Source of the DNA: Armigeres subalbatus
Taxonomy: Eukaryota > Arthropoda > Insecta > Diptera > Culicidae
Direction of reading: 5' to 3'
Assembly: GCF_024139115.2 (NCBI RefSeq)
Contig: NC_085140.1
Location: 433,627,240-433,691,239 of the forward strand
DNA: 64,000 nt
Below the pieces are notes generated by a model. The model was given only the letters and a program-made list of their open reading frames with translations. It ran no database searches and was not told the origin of the DNA. Positions 23,091 to 34,650 of the stretch are shown piece after piece. Each line of letters opens with the position of its first letter. Within the stretch, counting starts at the first letter, position 1. A program made the translations under genes and the position numbers.

Positions 23091-24300
23091 TTATTCGAAA
23101 CCGGGGAGATCATGATCGAGTTGATAAGAAATAAATATTAACTCATAACGACACAATATTGAACTGTCTCCGAAATAGAGCTCGTTTCTACTACCATCGT
23201 CTAAATCACTCACACGCCCAGCCACAAACGCGTCGCGGCAAAAAGCCGCCCCAGCCATACAAGGCAACAAGGAAGCTTGCGCGACCATCATTGCAATAAC
23301 CAGCCTGCAACGAAAACGAGAGCAACACTCAGAGCGCCACCGCTTCACACGTTCGCCACATTTGGACCTCACTGCAAGACCTCCGTCGTTCGCCGCTCAA
23401 TCGACATTCGAGCACTTTTTGCTCTCGATTCAATCTGCTCGACTTGCTGTCCTCTCTGTATTTGGTGGCGTCTCTTTCAGAGAGTGCTCCGTTCCACATG
23501 ATGAATCCATTCGCTGGGGGTCTTGGGTACCGCGGAACATTGTCGGCGTCGTCATAGTTCTCCCACTCCCCAAACTCGTGCGCATCGATTCGGATCATCT
23601 TTCACTCTCGCCTTCATCGACGTCGTCGTAGCGGGTCGATTCGTGCTCATCCACGGCCCCCTTTCAGCAGTCAGACAGTCAGTGCGGTGCGAGCTTTCGC
23701 TCGGGACTGGTCGTGATCGCTGCGATCCCACGCGTGCGTGTGGTGTAGCGTCGCGGCGGGACGGATGTTACTGGTCGCGGATCATGTTTTACGCGACCGA
23801 CTGCGGCGCTACAGCACCGCACCGAGCAGCTACGTCCCAACAAGGAACTGGAACTTGAAGGAGAGTAAAAATATGATTTCAATTTCTATGACATATTGCC
23901 CGGGCGGTTGAAACTCGCTCGAAGCGGGTATCCGGGCGGTAACTGGTTGGTCGTATTATTTACAGTACACACACGCACGCACCATTATCGGCGGCCGTCG
24001 TAGGTCGCCGCTAACGGTTGCTCGAGGATGAATGGCCGCCGGAGGGGTGGTCCGGATATTAAACGTGGCGCGTTGACGACGTGATGATGGCTAATCTTGC
24101 CGCAATGTGTGTAGCACACGCCCGTTAACAAAGAGGCAATTGCAGTTGCGAAATCGGAGTGATGTATGAAGCGAACCAACCGACTAATACCGATGTGCTG
24201 CGCACCGCACTTTAAATGTTTTGCGATACGAAATGGATGAATGAAGGATGCATAAAATTTAAACTTTGATACAGAGGAAAGTATGTTCACGAATAGAAAA
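23091..24300. other. GC-rich island, possible host promoter region
   Basis: Second unique GC-rich block. Overlapping frames on both strands have no identifiable domain. It contains a cluster of initiator-like motifs described separately (23,665-23,720) and a CACACACGCACGC stretch at 23,968. Confidence 0.3.
23665..23720 (+). promoter_or_regulatory. Candidate TATA-less core promoter (initiator cluster)
   Basis: CAGTCAGACAGTCAGTGCGG contains overlapping arthropod initiator matches (TCAGAC, TCAGTG). A GGTCG resembling a downstream promoter element begins 28 bases after the A of TCAGTG, one base off the usual spacing. No TATA box upstream. Weak evidence; position within a GC-rich island is the main support. 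Confidence 0.2.
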
Positions 24301-24487
24301 ACATATATGCTAATAACCAGTCAATGCTGCCAATCTCCAGCATACCCATCCCTTTGTATTTTATGGGGTGGCAAAATGCTACTTTTCGCCCTTGGGAACC
24401 AAGTTGAAAGTTTATATCATCGGTCATTCTTTGAACTTTTTAAATGGGAAATCATTTAGGCTTCATTGACATTGTCTCCGTATCAAG

Positions 24488-24582
24488 TAGCCTGGCTTAG
24501 AACCTCGTAGTTAATAACTATGGGACTGACTGATTTATGATTTCTAAGCTAGGAGGTAACAATGTCCTTATTGTGGGACAAG
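24488..24582 (+). repeat. SINE 3' half fragment
   Basis: AGCCTGGCTTAGAACCTCG, TTAATAACTATGGGACTGA, and AACAATGTCCTTATTGTGGG follow the same order as the 3' half of the SINE at 6806-7096. No head and no clear 3' end. Confidence 0.6.
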
Positions 24583-24682
24583 ATGACTATGAGAGATTTT
24601 ATTCACTCCATCCCTTTTTTTCCTATTTTGAATAGGAAAACTAGAGCCAAAGGGTTTTCAAGCACTTGATACCATTTTAGCT

Positions 24683-24860
24683 CAAATCCCAAACATGACT
24701 CATATTCCGAACACTGGCGTTTTTGCAACCTAAAACTAAAACTAAAATTTTCAGTTCTGAGGATCAAGATTACAAATGAATTCAAGATCCTATGAAGAGA
24801 ATTACAAGAATGGTTATTTAAAAGCCAGTGTTCGGAATATGAGTCAAGTTCGGAATTTAA
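24683..24860. repeat. MITE with ATTCCGAACACTGGC inverted repeats
   Basis: GACTCATATTCCGAACACTG at 24697-24716 is matched inversely ending at 24844, with imperfect extension to about 35-bp arms. The sequence TTCGGAAT also occurs outside the right arm. Directly followed by a second MITE. Confidence 0.6.
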
Positions 24861-24872
24861 ATCAAAACGGTG

Positions 24873-25071
24873 TACACCCGATTTTTTTTACACTGAGGAT
24901 ACGTTCCGTGTAAAAAAAAGTTTTCAGATCAAAATTTGAAAATCTTTTTACACGGATTTTCTGATTTCTCGACGAATCATGCAAAATGGAGCAACTTTGC
25001 AAAAAAATTGTATGTGATTTTTTTTACACGGCCGTGTAAAAAAAATCCGTGTAAAAACAGAATCGGGTGTA
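24873..25071. repeat. 195-bp MITE with TA duplication (Tc1/mariner-like)
   Basis: Ends CACCCGATT and its complement AATCGGGTG lie directly against TA on both sides (24873-24874, 25070-25071). Internal TTTTTTACACGG motifs occur in both orientations, so the arms are longer but imperfect. A TA target is the hallmark of Tc1/mariner-type elements; no transposase is present. Confidence 0.65.
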
Positions 25072-25974
25072 TTCCAATAGAATAAAATTAACGAAATGAC
25101 GTGCGTCAAGGAGCAATCTCTATCTGATCGTCACTGCTCTGGCCACTCGTTACTACTCGTAACATCGAAAATTCAAATCTAGCGTAATAATTTTCGTACA
25201 ATGCTGAAATTAAAGTCGATTGTTTAGCATAAGTGAACAAACGATCTACGGATGTTTCATCCCCATGAGCGTTGTGGTTCTTACAATTCGTGCTCTCGAA
25301 AAATCACTAGAAAAAGCACGTGGTTTCCAAGATGGCCGATTTGCGGCTTTGTTGTACAACCACATTAACACGTTTCAACTAACTCCTCCATTCGCCAGGC
25401 AAATTAAGGAAATAATAAGAAAAATGTCAGCATTTTTTTCTAAATCAAAGGACATTACGATTGGATCAGCGTTCTAATACTTCACTCTTAAAAATATCAC
25501 CGACTTCGGTAATATTTTTATCAAAATTTAAGCTGCCGTGCGCTCGGTAATGTTTTCGGTAAAACTTCGCATTACCGAACGAACTACACGATTAGTAAAT
25601 GTAGCTGTCAAATTATTACAGGATGTTCGTCAATGTCACCAAGTAAGGGTATGCGATAAGCTTTTTCTTCACGAAACGAAACGAAACGAAATTTAAAATG
25701 TCTATGTTGATTCGAAACGAAACGAAATATATATTTACTTTCGAGACTTCGAAACGATACGAAATCAAGGTCCATTTAATTCGAAATTTTACTAAACGAA
25801 ACGAAATTTTAATATTTTTTTTCCGAGTAATTTTTATAGAATTGATTTTACATTATATACGCAATTCTGATTTCAATTTTATTAAGTCAAATAACTGCTT
25901 TGCGACCAATCGAGTTAGTAACAGAAGAAGCAGCTTTATATCAGTAAGTATATACAAATATAGGAATTAAGGGA
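25072..25974. repeat. AT-rich DNA with GAAACGAAAC repeats
   Basis: ACGAAACGAAACGAAACGAA at about 25,675-25,694 and related CGAAACGAAACGAAAT blocks to 25,815 form a degenerate 5-bp-based repeat. A similar cluster in inverse context is at 27,290-27,400. A 85-codon frame at 25220-25477 has no known motif. Confidence 0.5.
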
Positions 25975-26545
25975 TTTTTTTTTGTATTTATTTCTTTATT
26001 TGGTGGCACTCCGTGTTTCTTAACCGCTACTGTGGTATTCTGCTGTACAGAATCCACATAGAATCTATTTTTAGACATTCCTTATTGTTATCATTGCCCG
26101 GTCCATCTCATCGTGAGTCCATTGTATCCATATGGTGAATCCAATTGCTTGATGCATTGTTCGGTTGCCGTTTATCCGATTATGTTGGAAGAATGCCTCC
26201 GAGAAGAACAAATTGTCAGTCGTCATTGGGTAGCCGAAAAGATATTTTAGTTACAAGATAAAGATTGTCGCTGACGTCGCAGTCCGGAACATCTTTTGCT
26301 GGCGAAGAAAGGGTGCTAAATGTAAATGAAGGAAAAATACATACGATTAGAATGTTAGGTACCCAACATGTTCCGGATAGCAGAACAAAGGGAACCGAAG
26401 GGGCAATATTTATCTTGTAACTAAAATATATTTTGGTAACCGTGTCGATAAGACGCGCACCCAAAACGCCACCGGTTTTGGGCTGCACCTCCGGTGACTG
26501 ACAAGGGCTTAGTTAAGGGCTGGAAATCGAACCACGCTACGGGAC
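25975..26545 (-). repeat. Second tRNA-Val-type SINE, interrupted by a MITE
   Basis: The poly(A) tail end (T-rich at 25,975-25,985) and body (CTACTGTGGTATTCTGCTGT, TTCTTCTCGGAGGCATTC) match the SINE at 12119-12579 in reverse. The head end has only partial tRNA similarity (CGAACCACGCTACGGGAC). A 198-bp MITE splits it at 26237-26434. Older than the first copy by its substitutions. Confidence 0.8.
26229..26442. repeat. 198-bp MITE with 31-bp inverted repeats and 8-bp TSD
   Basis: Inverted repeats with the core ATATTTTAGTTACAAGATAA (left 26242-26261) pair with 26404-26434 with two mismatches. Flanks GGTAGCCG and GGTAACCG form an 8-bp duplication with one change, which fits hAT-type insertion. Comparison with the uninterrupted SINE at 12,119 confirms an insertion. 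A related copy without clear ends is at 49,330-49,490. Confidence 0.75.
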
Positions 26546-28590
26546 GCTTTTTTAGTATTCTGATTTAAATTCTGTTAAAAACCTTATTTAAGAATTATGT
26601 TATTTTGCTGAATTACTTAAGAATTATGTGATTATGCTGAAGGATACTTTATATTGACTTATCAGCGTGATTTTAAAGCATTAAGTTATTCGTTCTACAT
26701 AAGCTACTACCATTTACATTTATGATGCCACGAAAAGACTCGAATATGAAAGAAAAAGAGCAAAACAACATTTGGCGGCAATCATAGTGAGCAAAAAATG
26801 GTTATAACACGCCATGCTGTTTTTCTTTCCCGAAAAGTGATTTCTCCCCGAAAATTTTCGTGAGGGAGCATCCTGTGCTCCTGTGACTGAGTGAGCAGCA
26901 CGAACCATGCAAGTGAGCTTTTTGTTGTACTTAGTACCAAAGTTAAAATTTTGCGGCAGGCGAAAAAAGACAAACGGCACACTACCAATAATGGTGGTTC
27001 GATCGGAAACCTCTTTCCATTATTCAATTGTTTCTTAAGTCTTAAGAAGTTCAATAGAAGAAATCTAAATACGTATTTGTCGACTCAGAAGGGGATTATG
27101 TAGTAAGCATTAGTAGAAAAAAAATTATAACAATAAGTTTTGAAAACAGCTTTATGATTTTGTTCAGCGGCGCAGCCCAAATTTTTGATCATACACGACC
27201 GTACAAGGTGGTTTAAGTTCAAATTTCTTTCGAATTTCCGCGGAATTCTGTTACATTTCGTTTAAGGCTAGTTTTTTCTAGCGAAATTTTTGTAATTTTA
27301 CGAAACGAAACGAAATCAAGAAATTTGATTTCGCCATGCTCAAATTCCGCGAAATTCCGCGGAATTTCGTTTCGAACCACCTGAAACGAAATTTTTCGAA
27401 ATACCGCATATGCTTATCACCAAGTTGTTTATAAATTTTATCACCGACCGTTCGTTGAAATGCTGCAAAAATATGATTCAGGGTATAAAATATTATTTCA
27501 AACAAAAGCCTATAAAATAGGTATTTGTTTTATTACTTATTTATTTGAATTTGTCATTTGCTTATTTAGTAATTATTTCTAAGGGTACTTATTCAAAAGG
27601 ATGTATGTGATTTTGTAAACAAAGATTCAAACGTCGATTTGTCCAACCTGATGGCACTCCCTCGCAAACCAACAACAGGCATCCCCCTACCTGTCTGCTG
27701 TGATGGTTTGCGTGGGAGGAAAATATGGCATAACAAATACCCTAAGGACCAAATGCCGTACAGCAGCAAAATCCTTCCACTTCGTGAGATATCAATTACT
27801 CAAAGAGGGTTTGAGGGTATTTATTTATAAAATATATATTTTCTCCTGATCTTATACTTGACAGTAAGCAAATTTTGGCAAAAAACAGCGAAGGTCCGTA
27901 AAACAACTTCCGCAGGAAATTTTCGTTCAATAATATCGTCGCCTATTTAACGCTAGTTATGCATTTCCTAGCACACGAGAGGAGTTTTATGAAACATACT
28001 AGATTAGAATGATATGGAAATGCTAATATCATCTTCCAAACTTGGACGTACATGTTCATGATAGCATTAGAGGCGAAAGTATAGAATTGATAGTTCCGTT
28101 AGGATACGGCAGGCATGAAGAATGTTTTTATAGAAGTCGATTTGAAAGCGAGCGGAGGTCAATATTTGTGATGGCATATATCGCACGACCTTCCTTCTGC
28201 CAAGCTCCCGTATGAAGGGGGAGGGAAGAATATCAGTGTGGAAGCTGATATATCTCACTAGGTTGAACGGATTCTAATGATCCGGATCTTCCAACCGGAT
28301 CGGATCTTTGAAACTAAATGTAAGGTGAATGCAAAATGGTGAAACGGCTGCCATTCAGGCTCACAATTTTGACCAGATCATTGAATAATTTCACCCTCTT
28401 TTGTTCACAAGCATATAGAACATGTAGACTGTGGAGGGTATCTACAAAAGATTTTTTTTCGCCATTTTCTTGCAAATGGTCAGATGATCTGCTGATCTGG
28501 TGAACTGGGTCTTAAAAAAAGTGAGCTAAGAATCATTTACTCACATCGAAGATCCGGATCAAATTAACTGGTTCCGGAACTGATCGACCA
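26546..28590. other. AT-rich DNA with GAAATTTCG-type repeats
   Basis: 27,180-27,420 is dense in GAAACGAAA, AAATTCCGCGGAATTT and related short dyads, resembling 25,675-25,815. 26,700-27,100 and 27,600-28,560 show no identifiable feature; several 60-98-codon frames have no domain. Confidence 0.4.
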
Positions 28591-28592
28591 TA

Positions 28593-29303
28593 TCTAATAG
28601 GGTCGTTTGGCCGAAACCCATTCGGCCGAAAGCCATCTGGCCGAAAGTCTTTTGACCGAAAGTCATTTGGCCGAATAGGGCTTTTAGCCGAATAGGACAT
28701 TTGGCCTAATACGGCATTTGGAAAGTGAGAAATGAGGTGTGAAAGTGAATCGTCTAACTTCTCAATACTTATTTCCCACTTCTGACTGTAAAAAGTGAGA
28801 AGTGCGAAGTGAGTAGCGAGACGTCTCACTTCTCACTTCGCGCTTGTCTCTTTTTACTGTGAGAACTGAGACGTCTCACTTCTCACTCCTCATTTTTCAC
28901 TTTTCACTTCTCACTCCTCATTTCTCACTGTGAGTAGTGCGAAATAAGAAGTGAGACGTCTCACTACTCACTTCACACTTCTCACTTTTCACAGTAAGAA
29001 GTGGGAAATAAGTAGTGAGGAGTGAGACGTCTCACTTTTCACACCTTACTTCTCACTTTTCAAATGACTTATCAGGCCAAATGTCCTATTCGAACAAATA
29101 TTTTTTTCGGCCAAATGTCATACATATTTGGCCAAATATCCTATTCGACCAAATGTCTTTTTCGGCAAAATGATCTATTCGGCAAATGTCTTTTTCGGCC
29201 AAATGACCCTTGCGGCCTAATGGTGCAATCGGCCAAACAAGTTTTGGTCTAGTGGCCTTGGGGTATTTTGTATTCGGCCAAACGGCCCATCTCCATCTAA
29301 TAG
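28593..29303. repeat. GGCC foldback element, copy I
   Basis: Both ends consist of degenerate tandem units like TTTGGCCGAA and ATTCGGCC; left GGGTCGTTTGGCCGAA, right in complement GGGCCGTTTGGCCGAA. Inside them are TGAGAAGTGAG-type repeats meeting at perfect dyads GTGAGACGTCTCAC-like (about 28,825, 28,870, 28,960 and 29,030). ATCTAATAG occurs at both borders (28592-28600, 29295-29303) but its spacing to the ends is unequal. No reading frame. Same architecture as 45,801-47,302 and 61,400-62,997. Confidence 0.75.
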
Positions 29304-29369
29304 AGACACACACACACTCAGTTTTTTTTACGCGCGCTCGTCTTATCCTTGCATACACGAGAATTAAGA

Positions 29370-29625
29370 AACTGCATTTTTATAGGCGTTGCGGATTTTT
29401 CGCAAGGCTGTCGAGTGGCCACCTGTGGTCATAGTAGAGTTAGAATCATTTAATAACTCAAATGCGACTGCCAGAAATGATTTAAAAAATATGTTATCTG
29501 GTTGGTCATCTGCGGTCAAAGATGAGCAAGAGTTGCAAATCTCCAACCTCACTGTCAGAAATGATTTAGAAAGAAATCGCGTTGCCTTAGAACGAACTTT
29601 ATGAATAGTTCATTTTTTACGTCCG
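29370..29625. repeat. Degenerate tandem repeat, two units
   Basis: About 115-140-bp units with the landmarks GGCCACCTGTGGTCATAG, GCCAGAAATGATTTA and GAACGAACTTTATGAAT. Three more divergent units of the same repeat lie at 30,235-30,660, on the far side of a MITE. Confidence 0.6.
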
Positions 29626-29759
29626 TGACTAGATATAGTAATTTGTAATTTAATTTATTTATCTTACAGCGTAAACCTGTTAGTCATAATAAACCTCCTC
29701 CATGCATATACTTACCTTGAGACTTTTCCTAATCATCCAAGTAGCCACGATGCTACCTT

Positions 29760-29996
29760 ACCTCAATCCACGGCATACAAAAAACAAGGCAGGCTTATCA
29801 CGTATGTAAACATTCAGTATGAAAGTAAACATGTGACGTCACTGCTATCTTCGCACAAGCTAGACCGAGACAATGCTCTACGGTCGCAGCATGCTTACTT
29901 TTGTACTCCAACATGTGGCGATAAAACATGCGTCACATTCTAAGTGTCATTTTTCTATCGAGCCTACCTTGTTTTCTGTATACCGTGACCTCAATC
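29760..29996. repeat. 219-bp MITE with 27-bp inverted repeats and 9-bp TSD
   Basis: Ends begin CACGGCATAC and CACGGTATAC, sharing AACAAGG and AGGCT further in (27 bp, four mismatches). ACCTCAATC lies against both ends (29760-29768, 29988-29996). A 9-bp duplication suggests a Mutator-type element, or hAT if the real length is eight. No transposase. Confidence 0.8.
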
Positions 29997-30234
29997 AGTT
30001 TATGACTATCAACCAGACTGGACGAGAAGGAACAGTGGCAGCTCTCTTTCCGCCAGTATTCAAATCTTCACAGTCAGGAGTTTAAATCATGTCAAGGAAG
30101 CAACCATCCCGAGTAGCTTGTACCCGGAATACAGGCAATTCACTTTGAATGTAAAGAATTGTGACTTAAACCAAAGATGACAACCATGAACGATAAAAAA
30201 AAACTCTATGCCGTACTTTACAAAATGACCACTT

Positions 30235-30660
30235 GTACGGGCGTTCTGGATTTTCCATAAAGCCGTCTGATGGTCACATTTGGTCATAGATTAGTAAAAG
30301 CTATAAATAAACTCCCAGGTCGATGTCAGGACGAACTTGAAAAGTTGATAATTTTTAAGGAACTTTCAGGTCTTCCGGCAGGCTGCCTAGTGACTACCAG
30401 CGGTGATAGATGAGTAAGAGTTGTCAATTAACTGCCAGGTCACTCTTAAAAATGATCTTAAAAATATCGCTCTGCTCTAGGACGAACTTTATGAATTGGC
30501 CATTTTTGGCCATGTTCCAAATTTTTCAGAAGCCTATCTAGTGGGCACCTGCGGTCATAGATGAATGAGAACTGAGAATTAACTCCCAGGTCATTGCAAA
30601 GAATGATCTAGAGAAAATCGCATTAGCCTCGGATGATTTGTTAAGAAAAAAAATCATTAT
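30235..30660. repeat. Degenerate tandem repeat, three units
   Basis: Three units of about 140 bp, each with a variant of GGTCATAGATGAGTAAGA, AACTCCCAGGTCA and AGGACGAACTTTATGAA. Same repeat as 29,370-29,625, in the same direction. Confidence 0.65.
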
Positions 30661-31872
30661 TGGTTACTTCTCCCCTTGCCCCTTTAATTGGTTATATTCA
30701 TTCGAGCTTCTATCGATTCACTTTTGGTATCTTCTCAATTGACAAAGAACTATTTTGTGCGTAATACATGGTGGTTTGGTGTAAATTGATCATCTCTGTC
30801 TGAAGCTGTTTCTCGCTTTTACTCAATGTGTTGTACTTTATAGAACATTTTGAGTGCCAGAAGATTAAACCAAAAACGCATGAAAAAATTAGCTACATAA
30901 CAGTTTGCATCCGACGTGGATACCATTTTTTGTTATTGAAAATGGGCCAGATATAATGAATAGGGGAAAAGGCTCAAACCTTGGCCTATTATGCTGTGGT
31001 TGAGCACATTTATCAATTTAAATATTCATATATTGAAGATCTAACCGTAATTATGCCACCAAACGGCTTTCATACTTTTGTTTATTACGCTAAGTAATCA
31101 AAAACAACAATAATGGTTAAAAATCTATTATTTAATCCATCAAGAGTTTCGTGCGAAATGGACTTTATGTTCGGCCAATTTTCCTAATCTTGGCTCTGGT
31201 GTTGGTTGCTTTTTCGGCCCATGAAATGTTGGGTAACTTGTGTAAATTATAAAAATTTAGCGAACGAATATGACATAATTTAAATAATAAAAATAGACCA
31301 AAAACACTGTCGAACCTTCATATAATTTGCTTAAGGAGTTTGCAATCGCGGTGATCCAGAAACATGTTTTTTTATGACAGCATATGCTACGATCTGGTAT
31401 AAAGCCATAAAATATCGACTAATGAAGACTGTTAAATATCATGAATATTTTAAACATAACAATGACGATAAAAAATGTAATGAACTTAATGAATACAATA
31501 TCTCCAATAGACTTAATAGCAGAGGCTCAGAATTAGTTTGATTTTCGGTCTGGCCCAGGATATTTAGCTTAATGACAAAATGGTTACGATGAAAACATAA
31601 TACAAATATTTGATTCATGCATTGTAACTAATATATCAGCTTGGATGCATTTAGTAAACAAAAGGAATAAGTGAATTAAATGAAATGAAAATATTGAATA
31701 TTACGAAGTATTAGAAGCAAATATGTAATAAACTAATAATTTTAGTAAAAAACGGCTATTCAGTCCAAATCCAGCAAAACGAGTATGTTATTAATCCAAC
31801 GTTTTGACACGGGGATTGTGTCTTCCTCATAGGGAAAATACTGACGTTTTTAGTCTATTGTGTGGTCTAACT
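30661..31872. other. AT-rich DNA, nothing recognised
   Basis: Very AT-rich, no repeat boundary or gene. Confidence 0.5.
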
Positions 31873-32170
31873 CTTCTTCTTCTTCTTCTTATTGGCATTA
31901 CATCCCCACACTGGGACAGAGCCGCCTCGCAGCTTAGTGTTCATTAAGCACTTCCACAGTTATTAACTGCGAGGTTTCTAAGCCAGGTTACCATTTTTGC
32001 ATTCGTATATCATGAGGCTAGCACGATGCTACTTTTATGCCCAGGGAAGTCGAGACAATTTCCAATCCGAAAATTGCCTAGACCGGCACCGGGAATCGAA
32101 CCCAGCCACCCTCAGCATGGTCTTGCTTTGTAGCCGCGCGTCTTACCGCACGGCTAAGGAGGGCCCCTCC
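31873..32170 (-). repeat. Feilai-like SINE, near complete
   Basis: In reverse: 3' end TTATTGGCATTACATCC, body AAGCCAGGTTACCATTTTTG, B box GGGAATCGAACCCAGCC and head ending ACGGCTAAGGAGGGCCC. Very close to the 6806-7096 copy. It abuts the R1-type LINE fragment that starts within about 15 bases, and may have landed in that element. Confidence 0.82.
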
Positions 32171-32179
32171 TAGGGACCT

Positions 32180-33300
32180 GCACAGTTAACTCCGTGAGGT
32201 CTCTCAAGCATCTGGGCGTGATGATCGATGATATGCTCAATTTTACGAGCCACGTCGATTATGCATGTCAGCGGGCTTCATTGGCGATAAAATCTTTATC
32301 ACGAATGATGTCCAACAGATCGGCGGTGCATAGTCAAGTGCGTAGGCTGATAGCTGGCGTAGCATTGTTTATCATCCGTTATGGCGTGCCGGCATGGGCC
32401 GTAGCACTAAAAGCCGAGTACAATGTAAAGAAATTGATCAGAGTACATCGGCTGATGTGCTTACGTGTCGCGAGCACATATCGCACCATATCATATGAGG
32501 CGGTGTGCGTTATAGCTGGAATGATGCCGATCGACATACTCTTAGAGGAGGATGTGGAGTGCTACAACAGAAGGGACTCGGTGGAAGTGCGACGTGTCAA
32601 GAGAGCAGCCTCGTTGCTTAAATGGCAAAGAGCATGGGACACCGCAGTCAAAGGTCGTTGGACCCACAGACTGATTCCAGATGTGTCCAACTGGGTTGAT
32701 AGGAAGCATGGTCAAGTCAATTTCCACCTAACACAGGTGTTGTCTGAACATGGTTGCTTTAAGAAATTCCTACACAGGTTTGGCTTCGCAGATTCTGCGG
32801 AGTGTCCTGAATGTGTAGGTGAGGTAGAATCGGCAGAGCATGTGATGTTCGCATGCCCGCGATTCGAGGTAGAACGCAATACCATGCTGCTTATTAGTGG
32901 TATGGATACAACCCCGGACAACCTCGTCGAGAGGATGTGCCGGGAAGAAGCTATATGGAATGCGGTGAACACAGCATCTCAACAGATCATGTCGAAACTG
33001 CAGCGGTGGTGGCGTCTTGAACAAAACCAACGAGTGCAGTAAGGGCACCTGTGATGCAGTGAACACCTTGCTCACCCCGACAACCAACATGTCGCGGGTG
33101 GGCTGCGGGGACCTCAGTATGTAGATATAGAGGTCATTGCGGTTCACGCGCGGTGGTTGTTGTCGGGGTGCTCGTCTCCAACGTGAGATTATGATACGGA
33201 CCGTTAGGTTACTATCATAGCTTGCGATCGACGGGTGGTGAGGTAGCCACCCTTGAAGTCGATGTTGTGTGTATTGACGTCAAGTGCGTTATATATAGGC
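32180..33300 (+). pseudogene. R1-type LINE ORF2 C-terminal part plus 3' UTR
   Basis: An open frame (to 33,042; about 282 codons) starts in the RT thumb (SLKHLGVMIDDMLNFTSHVD), continues through the connection region with AVHSQVRRLIAG and YGVPAWAVAL, and ends with a zinc-binding CPECVGEVESAEHVMFACPR motif. This layout is typical of R1-clade elements, which lack RNase H. Endonuclease and RT core are missing, so it is a 5'-truncated copy; the surviving frame has no stop. 33,043-33,300 is G+C-rich non-coding sequence that fits its 3' UTR; no poly(A) tail is seen. Confidence 0.85.
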
Positions 33301-33310
33301 GTGAGCGTTC

Positions 33311-33912
33311 TCAATAGCAGGCATTGAAAAAAATCAAATCGTGAGTAAAAATCGGCTAAATTCATGCCAACTTGATGCTCTACTGCGGTCTAATCGTTGA
33401 TGCTTTCTAGATCGTTGAAATTTGGCGTTCGTTGATTCAATGTTTAAAGATCTTCATCGCTCACCAATGGGAGACAACTGAGCGAGGCAAATCACTTGGT
33501 AACCTAACAATGAGTGTTGTTACCACACGCTGTTAGAAAAATGTTTTCAGACATTAGGAAAATTAAGTCCGTTATGAGAATAGAACTCTGACACACTGCA
33601 TGGGAGGCTTTGATACTTTCTCTGCTCCATCCCAGCAACTTGAAAGCAGAGTGAATAAAGCAGAACACCTGATGTGTTTTGGTTTTATTCTAGTAGAGCA
33701 AGCGTAACACAAATGCAGTCGTAGATTCCCTGGATACCATACCAAGTTTGGCTTGGCGAACTCTGTTGCTCGTTGTTTACGCAGCAACGATCGCTCATAA
33801 TCGTTGTTTGGTATCCATCTGAGTAAGGCTGTTCACTCACTGGCATAGGACGCTATGATTGAATTAGATCAATGCTCGTCCGCTTCACTCATGCTTTCAA
33901 TGCCTGCTCAAT
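33311..33912. repeat. 591-bp MITE with GCAGGCATTGAAA ends and TCAATA TSD
   Basis: GCAGGCATTGAAA at 33317-33329 is matched inversely at 33895-33907, and TCAATA lies against both ends. The interior has partial inverted matches but no transposase frame. Confidence 0.6.
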
Positions 33913-34075
33913 AGTCCCCCCCTGATGTATTGCTTAATTGCGGGCCGGGGGTACGGACTGGCGAAAGAGTTTTGGTTTTAGTGGGTCGGGTAACATACGC
34001 ATCCCCGCACTACCTGTGTACCTTCTCAGGTGTCTGGTTGCAGATTTCCGTTTACCCTTGCTCAAGAAAAAAAAA

Positions 34076-34650
34076 CGCACCGTCTTCTTGCACACCGCCA
34101 AAGATGGTCCTAAGCACCCGTCTCTCGAATACTCCGAGTGCTTGCAAGTCCTCCTCGAGCATTGTCCATGTTTCATGTCCGTAGAGGACAACCGGTCTTA
34201 TAAGCGTCTTGTACATAACACATTTGGTGCGGTGACGAATCTTTTTCGACCGCAGTTTCTTCTGGAGCCAGTGGTAGGCCCGACTTCCACAGATGATGCG
34301 CCTTCGTATTTCACGACTAACGTTGTTGTCAGCCGTCAGCAAGGATCCGAGGTAGACGAATTCCTCGACCACCTCGAAGGTATCCCCGTCTATCGTAACA
34401 CTGCTTCCCAGGCGGGCCCTGTCGCGCTCGGTTCCGCCCACAAGCATGTACTTTGGCTGTAACACCCGGCTCTCCGCATGACACCTTCTAGCGCAATGTT
34501 GAACAACAGGCACGAAAGTCCATCACCTTGTCTTAGTCCCCGGCGCGATTCGAACGAACTGGAGTGTTCGCCCGAAATCTTCACACAGTTTTGCACACCA
34601 TCCTCCGTTGCTTTGATCAGTCTGGTAAGCTTCCCTGGGGAGTTGTTCTA
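34076..34650 (-). pseudogene. RTE-type LINE fragment, copy 1, RT core deleted
   Basis: On the minus strand: RT motif RRGLRQGDGLSCLLFNIALE (about 34,570-34,510), then directly YMLVGGTERDRARLG and the C-terminal region EFVYLGSLLTADNNVSREIR..LRTIFGGVQEDG. The active-site FADD segment that belongs between them is absent here, so about 100-150 bases have been lost. The region is cut abruptly at 34,076 next to an A-rich junction. Nearly identical in sequence to the piece at 45,480-45,800, of the same family. Confidence 0.85.

Noticed and set aside
25220..25477. 85-codon hypothetical protein
   Set aside because: No homologous motif, no codon signature, surrounded by repeats.
25645..27425. A 1.8-kb foldback bounded by GAAACGAAA clusters
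   Set aside because: Border sequences are not clearly inverted; CACCAAGT occurs in direct orientation at both sides.
33311..33912. CTCAATAGCAGGC as part of the inverted repeat
   Set aside because: The outer bases are direct, not inverted (TCAATA on both sides), so they are the target duplication.
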